Shown here in pieces: positions 17,489-24,510 of a stretch of 64,000 nt of DNA. The notes beneath the pieces are model-generated. The model searched no databases, was not told the origin of the DNA, and worked only from the letters and a program-made list of their open reading frames with translations. Made by a program: the position numbers and the translations under genes. Position 1 is the first letter of the stretch, and every line of letters starts with the position of its first letter. Origin of the DNA: Xiheimicrobium sp033763395 (GTDB taxonomy: Bacteria; Myxococcota; Myxococcia; Myxococcales; Myxococcaceae); assembly GCA_033763395.1 (NCBI GenBank), contig JANRKQ010000074.1, positions 26,005 through 90,004 of the forward strand. The letters run 5' to 3'.

Positions 17489-19695
17489 AACAGCTGCACG
17501 CCCACGGTGACGCCCGGCACCAGCCGCACCCGCGACGAGGGCGAGAACCCCCACGGCGTGAGCGGCGCCGGGTCGGTGCCGTCGAACGAGACGAGCTGCG
17601 AGAACGACGGGCCCGCGAACACCGAGAACGCCTCGCCGAGCTGCCAGCCCACGACGAAGCGCTGCGTGGTGAGCACCTGCTGCGAGGAGAACAGCCGCGA
17701 AGGCGCCGACAGGCTCCGCACGTCACCTTCGAGCTGCCCGTAGAACGAGCCGACATTCACCTGCACGCCCAGGCCCAGGCCGAACCCGAGCCGGCCCGCG
17801 TCCCACGGCGAGTAGCTGGCGATGCCAAAGCTGTACACGTGCTTCGAGCCCAGCTTGACGCTCACGTTCGCCACGCTCGTCTCGCCCGCGAACACCGCGG
17901 CCCGGAAGCGCCCCCGCGTGATGACGTTGAGGAGCCCCACCGGCGCGCTCGACTCACCCGCGATGTTCAGCACCCCCACCTGCGTGCCCTTCACCGATGA
18001 CGCGATGTTCAACACGCCCACCTGCGCGCCCACCACGTCGCCGCCCACGTTCACCACGCCCACCTGCGCGCCGAGCCCGTCTCCGAGGGCCGCGTTCGCC
18101 GCGCCCGCCTGGAACCCGCTGAAGCCACCCTGGGCCACCGACACCGCCGCGACCTGCACGCCGCGGACGCCGCCAGTCGCCACGTTCACCGCGCCAGCCT
18201 GGAGCCCCGTGAAGCCACCCTGCGCGACCGACACCGCGCCCGCCTGGAGTCCTCGCACGCCGCCCGCCGCGACGTTCACCGCGCCCACCTGCCCGCCCGA
18301 CAGCCCAGCGCCCGCGACGTGCACCGCGCCTGCGGCGACGCCATGCAGCGAGCCCCCAACCACCGTCACCGGTGCACCGACGACACCGCGCACCGCGCCC
18401 GTCGACACCACCGTCACGCCCGCAAGGCCCACACCGTCGAGGCCGCCGGCCCGCACGCCGATGCCCGTGACGGCAGCGCCGCGCACCGCCCCGTCCACCC
18501 ACGTGCCGAGGCTCGAGATGGCGACACCGTCGACCGCGCCCTCCCGCGCCGTCAGCACCCCCAGGCTGAAGAACGTGCGGGGCGGCTCGGTCAGCGCGCC
18601 ACCGATGCTCAGCGGGTAGATGAAGGCCACGTCGACGGGCGTGAAGGGCCGCGGCGTGTCTCCGCGGGTGACGAGCGCGTCTTTGGTGACCGAGGTGAGC
18701 GACGCAGGCTCGACCGAGAGTGTCTGTCGCTCGGCGAGCGACACGCGCGTCTCGCCGAGGCCGCCACGGCCGTTGTCCACCAACACGCGGTAGGCGCCAG
18801 GCTCGACGCCGAGCTGCAGCGCATCGCCCGGGCCCTTCGCCACCTCGACGACGAGGCCACCGGCGGCGTTGAGAATAAAGACGCGGCCCGACAGCTTCGC
18901 CGACAGCTCGAGCTGGGCCGAGGCCGCGCGCACGTCGGTGAGCACCATCTCTCCCGTGCCCGCGAGCTGAATGTCGAAGGCGGGCCGCTGAGGCCCCGAG
19001 CGCGTCGACGCCGTGCGCGCCAACGTCTCGTTGAAGGCGAACTGGTACGCCTCGGCGAGCGTCACCTTGCCGTCACGGCTCGCGTCCGCCGCGCCGCGCA
19101 GGCCCGACACCAGCGCGTGCGTGAAGACGCTGGCCTTCAGGCGCTCCGACTCCTGGGCCGCCTCGTCGATGGAGGCCGAGGTGAGGAAGGCGTGCCCTTT
19201 CAGCTGCGTCGACGCGTCGACGAGGAACGGCGGGCGCGCGACGCCACCCTTGGCGCGTGTCAGCGCTCCCGACGCACAGGCATCGACGATGCCGATGCGC
19301 ACCTCGGCTGGCAGGGCATCGAGGCGGCGGCGTAGCTCGTCGTAGGCGTAGCGCTCCTCACCGAGCAGCAGGCCCGTCTCGTCGGAGTGGCCCGAGTAAT
19401 AGAAGATGACTTCGAAGCGGCTCGTCGGCGAGCGCGCCGAGGCCAGCCGCGCGGACAGCTCCTCGAGCGCGCGAGCCAACGTCGCCGGCCGTGGCTCCTC
19501 GAGGAAGACGAGGTCGCCCTTCGCCACGCCGCCCAGCTGCGTCAGCACCGTCGACACCGCCGCCGCGTCGCTGCCCGCGTAGCGCAGCGTCACCCGCGCG
19601 CGGCCACCATCGTTCGCGCCAGCCACGAGCGCGAACCGGCGCACCGGCTCGGCCGGCTGGGCCAGCGCCACCATCACCAGCAGGGCCGTCATCAT
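17485..19695 (-). CDS. Caspase-like peptidase with surface-repeat and outer-membrane C-terminus
   Basis: A 736-residue exported protein: signal peptide (residues 1-14), then a C14 caspase fold. The catalytic pair is visible as His103 in YYSGHSD and Cys140 in GIVDACASGAL. After a beta-sandwich-like spacer (about 250-345), residues about 395-590 are a run of short repeats built on G-x-Q-x-G-A-V-N/S-V, like the LA_2272-type surface repeats. The final about 130 residues alternate as outer-membrane strands and end in F (VTVGVQLF). The ATG overlaps the stop of the anti-sigma-like gene (ATGA), making it the last gene of a four-gene operon. A caspase domain presented on a barrel-like anchor is unusual. 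Its 3' end is duplicated beyond the NTase module. Confidence 0.85.
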   Translation of the reverse strand: MMTALLVMVALAQPAEPVRRFALVAGANDGGRARVTLRYAGSDAAAVSTVLTQLGGVAKGDLVFLEEPRPATLARALEELSARLASARSPTSRFEVIFYYSGHSDETGLLLGEERYAYDELRRRLDALPAEVRIGIVDACASGALTRAKGGVARPPFLVDASTQLKGHAFLTSASIDEAAQESERLKASVFTHALVSGLRGAADASRDGKVTLAEAYQFAFNETLARTASTRSGPQRPAFDIQLAGTGEMVLTDVRAASAQLELSAKLSGRVFILNAAGGLVVEVAKGPGDALQLGVEPGAYRVLVDNGRGGLGETRVSLAERQTLSVEPASLTSVTKDALVTRGDTPRPFTPVDVAFIYPLSIGGALTEPPRTFFSLGVLTAREGAVDGVAISSLGTWVDGAVRGAAVTGIGVRAGGLDGVGLAGVTVVSTGAVRGVVGAPVTVVGGSLHGVAAGAVHVAGAGLSGGQVGAVNVAAGGVRGLQAGAVSVAQGGFTGLQAGAVNVATGGVRGVQVAAVSVAQGGFSGFQAGAANAALGDGLGAQVGVVNVGGDVVGAQVGVLNIASSVKGTQVGVLNIAGESSAPVGLLNVITRGRFRAAVFAGETSVANVSVKLGSKHVYSFGIASYSPWDAGRLGFGLGLGVQVNVGSFYGQLEGDVRSLSAPSRLFSSQQVLTTQRFVVGWQLGEAFSVFAGPSFSQLVSFDGTDPAPLTPWGFSPSSRVRLVPGVTVGVQLF
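17487..17544 (-). repeat. 58-bp direct repeat, copy 2 (functional 3' end of the caspase-like gene)
   Basis: This copy is the in-frame C-terminal coding end of the caspase-like gene (SSRVRLVPGVTVGVQLF, then TAG). It is identical to 16451-16508 but for one base. Together the copies bracket a module of about 1 kb. Confidence 0.9.
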
Positions 19696-20426
19696 GGCGT
19701 CTCCTTGAGCAACACGACGGAGCGCTCCGCCGTGCCTGGAAGTCCAAGCGCTGCGCGTCGCGGGTCCGACGACGTCGCGATGGTCGAGACCCGCGCCCTC
19801 ACGGCCTCGAGCGCGACGGGCGTGGGGCCCACGACGAGGATGAAGCGCTCGAAGCCCGGGCTGGCGTCGAGCTCGAAGGAGCGGTCGGTGGTGATGGAGC
19901 CGGCCTCGAGGCGCTGCGTCGGCGCGGCGTGCACGGTGACCTGCCCGAGCGCGTCGAACGACACGAGCGCGGCGTAGCCCGGCTCATCGAGGCGGAACTT
20001 CGGCTGCACCACGTCTCCTGGCTTCACCGTCATTCCGTCGGCGAGCGCCGTCGGGCCCTGCGACGAGAGCTTGAAGAGCGTCAGCGCGACGCCGACGCCC
20101 TTGTCCCTGAACACGTCTTCCTCCGTCGGGCCGGGCCAGGCGACGACGGCGACGACGCCGGCCGCGAGCACGGCCAGGGCAGGCCACCACGCCACCGCGC
20201 GCCGCCCGGGCGCCGGCTCGCCAGCCGCTGCACGAATCGACGCAACCACCCGCGCCGGTGGGTGCGCCGCCAGCGTCGCCGCGTCGTCGGCCTTCAGCGC
20301 TTCGAGCCGAGCGCGCACCGAGGCGTCGGCGGCCAACGCTTCGTCGACTCGCTGGCGCTGCTCCGGGGTGGCTTCACCGAGGCGATAGCGCTCCAGCAGC
20401 CAGTCTTCCGGTTCATGGCGGGCCAT
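19692..20426 (-). CDS. Anti-sigma-factor-like membrane protein (ActD/DUF4384-like)
   Basis: A 244-residue single-pass protein. The N-terminal cytoplasmic part (EPEDWLLERYRLGEATPEQRQRVDEALAADASVRARLEAL) resembles an anti-sigma helical domain. One membrane helix follows (WWPALAVLAAGVVAVVAWP), then a periplasmic beta-domain (ADGMTVKPGDVVQPKFRLDEPGYAALVSFDALGQVTVHAAPT) of the DUF4384 type. Genes like this are often called ActD-like in myxobacteria. It shares one base with the sigma stop (TGATG) and overlaps the caspase ATG. It probably restrains the adjacent sigma factor and may read the state of the exported caspase protein. Confidence 0.75.
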   Translation of the reverse strand: MARHEPEDWLLERYRLGEATPEQRQRVDEALAADASVRARLEALKADDAATLAAHPPARVVASIRAAAGEPAPGRRAVAWWPALAVLAAGVVAVVAWPGPTEEDVFRDKGVGVALTLFKLSSQGPTALADGMTVKPGDVVQPKFRLDEPGYAALVSFDALGQVTVHAAPTQRLEAGSITTDRSFELDASPGFERFILVVGPTPVALEAVRARVSTIATSSDPRRAALGLPGTAERSVVLLKETP

Positions 20427-20911
20427 CAGGCGCCTCCTTCGTCCAGCTTCTCGAGCCGCGCGCTCAAGGTGCGCAGCCGTTTTCGAACCCCCGACACGGA
20501 CAACCCCACCTCCGCCGCCACTTCGTCGTGCGTCATGCCGTCGAGCAGGTGCAGCACCGCGATGGTGGCCGACGACTCCGGCGCGTCACTGAAGAGGCGC
20601 CGCAGCACCGACGCCGCCTGGGCCCGCGCGGCCTCGTCCAGCCCATGCGCGATGGAGAGCACCAGCTCGTCATCGGCGTCCTCCGGCTTCCGGCGCGCCG
20701 TGCGCAGCTTGTTGAGGCACACGTTGGTGGCGAGGCGGAAGAGCAGCGACGAGGGCGCGGCAGCGTCGAGCCGGTGCTGGTGCCGCACCACTTGTACGAA
20801 GGTGTCCTGCATCGCGTCGAGCGCCTGGGCCTCGTCGCGCAACAGCCGCCGGCAGCGGCGCAGCACCATGGGCCCATACGTGCGGTAGAGCTGGTCGACG
20901 TCGAGGGCCAC
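20426..20911 (-). CDS. RNA polymerase ECF-type sigma factor
   Basis: A sigma-70 family protein with region 2 (LYRTYGPMVLRRCRRLLRDEAQALDAMQDTFVQVVRHQHRL) and region 4 (LLDGMTHDEVAAEVGLSVSGVRKRLRTLSARLEKL). GTG at 20911, with GGAG four bases before it, starts right at region 2 and gives 161 residues. An ATG at 20983, three bases after the GIN lipoprotein gene, would add an atypical 24-residue leader and has no ribosome site. It is followed by its probable anti-sigma partner and the caspase-like gene. Confidence 0.9.
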   Translation of the reverse strand: MALDVDQLYRTYGPMVLRRCRRLLRDEAQALDAMQDTFVQVVRHQHRLDAAAPSSLLFRLATNVCLNKLRTARRKPEDADDELVLSIAHGLDEAARAQAASVLRRLFSDAPESSATIAVLHLLDGMTHDEVAAEVGLSVSGVRKRLRTLSARLEKLDEGGA

Positions 20912-20986
20912 GGGGCTCCGGGCGCGGTGGGTGGACAGCGGCTCGGCTCCCGTAGCCCACCGGGACGCCATCAGGGTGGCCATGTC

Positions 20987-21700
20987 TCAGGGCCGGCGGA
21001 GGGTGGACGAGCCCGACGTCTCGACGTCGACGCGGGTGAGCGCGCCAGCCAGCTCGGCCTGCGAGGCGCCGCTCAAGGCGCCGTCGACCGTCACCGCGGT
21101 GGCCGACACGTTCGAGGCACCGTGCACCTCGAGCGTGAGGCGGTCGACGGGGAGCTCGCGGGTGGTGGCGCTGGACGAGCCACTCACCGTGAGCGCCATC
21201 GAGGTGGCGCGGCCGCTGGCGACGAGGCGCGAGGCGCCGCTCAAGTCGACGAGCACCGCGTCGGCGTCGACGCCGCTCGCCTCGAGCACGCTGGCGCCCG
21301 ATGCCTCGAGCCGCAGGGTGTTCGTCCGAGTGGCCGGGAAGCGGACCTCAGATGCGCCGCTGGCCGAGACTCCCTCGAAGCGCTCGTTCGACAGCCGCAC
21401 CTCGATGGGCTTCGTCGAGGGGAAGAGCACCATGCCGTCGGGCAGGCGGATGACGAGGCGGTCGTTGGTGACGTCGGTGCGCACGAGCCCGATGACGTTG
21501 TCGTCGGCTTCGATGGTGAGCGTGGGCGGGCCCTTCGTCGCGGTGACGACGATGGCCGAGTGCACCTCGAGCGTCGCGAAAGGCGTGGCGTCGCGCGACT
21601 CGGTGACGCGGCGGCCACTGCCGATGAGCCCGCCGCCACCACAGGCCGGCAGGACGAGGAGCAACGAGAGGGAGACGAGGCGGGCGAGGCGGGTCGACAT
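20987..21700 (-). CDS. GIN-domain (DUF2807) lipoprotein
   Basis: A 237-residue lipoprotein with leader LVSLSLLLVLPAC (lipobox LPAC). It then shows the DUF2807/GIN repetitive beta-helix pattern: GSGRRVTESRDATPFATLEV, many alternating S-G-A-S units (VSASGASEVRF, LEASGASVLEASG, VDLSGASRLVASG), and a Ser/Gly-rich end. GIN proteins are putative adhesins or envelope-stress-linked proteins. GGAG precedes the ATG. It lies just ahead of the ECF sigma gene and is the first gene of that operon. A homologue is encoded 1.7 kb away at 23392-24090 in the opposite direction. Confidence 0.85.
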   Translation of the reverse strand: MSTRLARLVSLSLLLVLPACGGGGLIGSGRRVTESRDATPFATLEVHSAIVVTATKGPPTLTIEADDNVIGLVRTDVTNDRLVIRLPDGMVLFPSTKPIEVRLSNERFEGVSASGASEVRFPATRTNTLRLEASGASVLEASGVDADAVLVDLSGASRLVASGRATSMALTVSGSSSATTRELPVDRLTLEVHGASNVSATAVTVDGALSGASQAELAGALTRVDVETSGSSTLRRP

Positions 21701-21958
21701 GGGCGGCTCCAGCAGGTGCAGCGGGACGCCTGCCTCAACACCGGCCCTGCCAAAAACCGTTACCGGCCCACGAAAGAGGGCGAAAACCCCAGCTGCGGCG
21801 GGGGCTTGTCGACGAGCGGTGTGTCCTTCCGTCACTCCGGCGTCGACGGGCTGGAAAGACCTGCGCCGCGTCGTAGACCTTCTGGCGCGGGTTAGCTCGG
21901 GGACGGGAGGGCTCCCAGGGGCAGGGTGCTTCAGCTCCTGCCTGCCACGGCTGCAGCC

Positions 21959-22543
21959 TCAACGGGCGGGCGTCGCTGCACGCTCCGGCACCGCGACGGT
22001 ACCGCTCGGCTGCGAGTTCCACCGCCCGAGGTACTCGCCGAGCTCGGCGGCCATCGCCCGGTCCTGCGCCTGCTGCGACAGCCCCAGCGAGGCTCCCGTC
22101 TGGTACGTCATGGTGGGGTCGAGCAGATCCGCCAGGACGTTCAGCACGTGGAGCGCTGGCTCGAGCGTTCCGAAAGGAACGTGTGGGTCCATCCGGAACT
22201 CACCCCCAGCGACGGCCCTGAGTTCCTTCGGCGTCGACGCGGGCGCCTTCTTCAGGGCTGCGGCCCGATCGAGCAGCGCCTGCTTCACAGGGCCCGTCGC
22301 GGCGTCGGCGAGGCTCGACAACCGCTGGGGTAACGCCCGATGGACGAAGGTCTCGGCCAGCTGGCGGAGCACCTCGGCGCGTCGCTTCCCGTCGAGTGCA
22401 GGCGTCGTGGGCGTCGCCGAGAGGTCGCGCTTCGACGAGGTGGCCGTGGCTTGCACGAAGTCCGGTCCGAGCGCGCGGGCCAGGTCGGTGAATGAAGGAC
22501 TGTTGGGTGTCGCACCGAGGAGCAGAATCGTCAGGGTCACCAT
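21959..22543 (-). CDS. Hypothetical exported helical protein
   Basis: A 194-residue protein with a short hydrophobic leader (VTLTILLLGAT) and a mostly helical body (RRAEVLRQLAETFVHRALPQRLSSLADAATGPVKQALLDRAAAL; PALHVLNVLADLLDPTM). No family is recognised and no catalytic motif is visible. It stands alone on the minus strand, divergent from the TPR gene at 22697. The signal peptide is short and could instead be a non-native start. Composition matches neighbouring genes, so it is probably a real but lineage-specific gene. Confidence 0.6.
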   Translation of the reverse strand: MVTLTILLLGATPNSPSFTDLARALGPDFVQATATSSKRDLSATPTTPALDGKRRAEVLRQLAETFVHRALPQRLSSLADAATGPVKQALLDRAAALKKAPASTPKELRAVAGGEFRMDPHVPFGTLEPALHVLNVLADLLDPTMTYQTGASLGLSQQAQDRAMAAELGEYLGRWNSQPSGTVAVPERAATPAR

Positions 22544-22696
22544 GCGCGTGGGCTACCGAATCGGCGCGGGTCAACTCAAGAGCGCGACCACGAATCCGAG
22601 GGTCCGCGAGCCAGGCCCTTTTTGCGCTGCTCCACCCAGACAGAGGCCCGAAACCCGAGTGTCTCGCACGTGGGCTTTTTCCTAGACCGCCGCGCC

Positions 22697-23233
22697 ATGC
22701 ACACGGACCCGTTGTTGGACCTGTTCGAGCTGGGATGTGAAGCCGTTGGAGCCGGTCGGCTGGACGAGGCACGGTCGACCTTCGACCGTGCACTTCAGCT
22801 CGCCGTCGAGGGTGGCGTCGTCGACGACGTGCTGCCGGCGCTGCGCTTCGTTGGAATCGTGGCGAGACGCCAGCGCCGATACGCCGACGCCGAAGCCTCG
22901 TTTCAACGCGGTGTCGCAGTGGCCGGGCGCACCACCGATGCGTGGTGGCTCGGCTGGTTCCACCTCGAGCTGGCTTCGCTCTTCATCGACCAGCGCAACC
23001 TCGCGCGCGCGGGCCTGCATCAGCGCATGAGCCTCGAGTTGCTCCGGCAGGCAGCGGCGCACGTCGAGCGGCTCGAGCAGGGAACGCCCGAAGAGCGCGC
23101 TCTCGCGGAGGACCGCCGAGACGACCCCGATGGTCCACATGCACTCCTCCAGGAGGCCGTCGAGCAGCTCGCGTTCATCGAGTCGGAGCGCGCGGGCTCT
23201 CCCTTTGCGCTCACCCCTGTTCGCCCCGCTTGA
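22697..23233 (+). CDS. TPR-like helical repeat protein
   Basis: A 178-residue cytoplasmic protein made of paired helices with TPR spacing: LFELGCEAVGAGRLDEARSTFDRALQLAVEGG, then VGIVARRQRRYADAEASFQRGVAVAG, then LELASLFIDQRNLARAGLHQRMSLELL. A longer C-terminal helix follows. TPR folds mediate protein contacts; no partner is evident. The ATG at 22697 follows two T-rich tracts and lacks a strong ribosome site. It stands between a divergent and a downstream co-directional gene, with 158 bp to the GIN lipoprotein. Confidence 0.7.
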   Translation: MHTDPLLDLFELGCEAVGAGRLDEARSTFDRALQLAVEGGVVDDVLPALRFVGIVARRQRRYADAEASFQRGVAVAGRTTDAWWLGWFHLELASLFIDQRNLARAGLHQRMSLELLRQAAAHVERLEQGTPEERALAEDRRDDPDGPHALLQEAVEQLAFIESERAGSPFALTPVRPA

Positions 23234-23391
23234 CCGGGGCGCGCTCCAGGAACCGGGGACGTCACGCCGGCGAGCCGCGTCACGAGCCCGGAGCGCCTGA
23301 ACGAGCTGAGTTCTCCCGCGGGGTGCCCTCGCGGCCCCGGCGCGCGAGCAGGTGGGCTGACGAAGCACCCCCACCCCGGTAGGGTGCCGTC

Positions 23392-24090
23392 ATGACGACG
23401 CGACGATGGCTGCTGGGAGCGCTGCTGCTGATGGGCTGTCCAGGCGTGGTGGGCTCGGGAACGGCGGCCACCGAGACCCGGACCATCGGCGCGTTCCGGA
23501 CCCTGCGCGCCGAGAATGGCTTCCGGGTGACGGTGACGAAGGGCGAGCGCGCGCTGAGCGTGACGACCGATGACAACGTCATCTCGCTCGTCGAGACGGT
23601 GGTCGAGGGCGACGTGCTGGTGCTTCGGCTCAAGCCGGGCGTCTCGCTGTCGACGACGCGAGGGCTGGTGGCCGCGCTGACGAGCGACGTGCTCGAGGGC
23701 GTCGAGGTGAGCGGCGGCGGGCGCGTCGCGGGCCCAGTGAGCGCCGCGGCGACCTTCCCGGTGGTGGCCACCGGCGGTTCTCAGGTCGAGCTGTCCGGCG
23801 TGATGTCATCGCTGGTGACGCTCGACGCCTCTGGAGGCGGCACGGTGACGCTCGCCGGCAGCACCACCGAAGCCCGCCTCACGGCCGGCGGAGGCGCGAC
23901 GGTGACGACCCGCGACCTCTCCGCGACGAAGGTGACGGTCGACCTGTCGGGCGGCTCGCAGGCGCGGGTGTCGTCGTCGAACGAGGTGAGCGGCAACGCC
24001 TCGGGCGGCAGCACGCTCGTCGTGTCGGGCAACCCCGCGACGGTGTCGGTCACCACGAGCGGCGGGTCGACGGTGACGCGCTCGAACTGA
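23392..24090 (+). CDS. GIN-domain (DUF2807) lipoprotein
   Basis: A 232-residue lipoprotein with lipobox LLLMGC. The body is a typical DUF2807 right-handed repeat: TRTIGAFRTLRAENGFRVTVTKG, DDNVISLVETVVEGDVLVLRLKPG, and runs of SGGG units (VEVSGGGRVAG, LDASGGGTVTLAG, VDLSGGSQARV). Membrane-anchored beta-solenoid; ligand unknown. It is a paralogue of 20987-21700, with the same A-x-F-x-x-L entry. The small membrane protein gene follows 8 bp downstream. A short hairpin covering the ribosome site is described separately. Confidence 0.85.
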   Translation: MTTRRWLLGALLLMGCPGVVGSGTAATETRTIGAFRTLRAENGFRVTVTKGERALSVTTDDNVISLVETVVEGDVLVLRLKPGVSLSTTRGLVAALTSDVLEGVEVSGGGRVAGPVSAAATFPVVATGGSQVELSGVMSSLVTLDASGGGTVTLAGSTTEARLTAGGGATVTTRDLSATKVTVDLSGGSQARVSSSNEVSGNASGGSTLVVSGNPATVSVTTSGGSTVTRSN

Positions 24091-24098
24091 CCGAACCC

Positions 24099-24392
24099 AT
24101 GGCCCTGACCCTCGAGACCGTGCCCGTCGCGCTGGCCGCCGTGAACCTCGTCGTCTTCGTGACGCTCAAGGCCCTCGATTCCGCGGGGCGCCTGGCCGAC
24201 GCGACCGTCACCTCGCTCGTCGGCTTCACCCTCTCACCCATCGCCGGGGTGCTGCTCTTCGTCGTCGGAGCCATCTGGCTCGTACGGTGCCTCACCGCGA
24301 GCCTTCCGCTGGCGGCGCCCCTCATGACCGTGGGCCTCTCGGTGGCTCCGGCCGTGTGGGCGGTGTGGCACTGGGAGCTGCTCGTTCGCTGA
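24099..24392 (+). CDS. Small three-helix membrane protein
   Basis: A 97-residue protein with about three hydrophobic helices (VALAAVNLVVFVTLKAL, LVGFTLSPIAGVLLFVVGAIWLV, LAAPLMTVGLSVAPAVWAVW) and few charged residues. No family is recognised. It begins eight bases after the GIN lipoprotein stop and is presumably co-transcribed, so it may help place or sense that lipoprotein. It lacks enzymatic motifs. Confidence 0.6.
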   Translation: MALTLETVPVALAAVNLVVFVTLKALDSAGRLADATVTSLVGFTLSPIAGVLLFVVGAIWLVRCLTASLPLAAPLMTVGLSVAPAVWAVWHWELLVR

Positions 24393-24510
24393 CTGGCCAT
24401 GTCGGACCGCTCATCGGTTCCATCGATGGCCCTCTTCGAACTGACGGGCGACGCGCGACGTTGCGAGCCCGTGACCGACGTGGGTCCCATGCGCGGTCTA
24501 GCGTCTGTGC

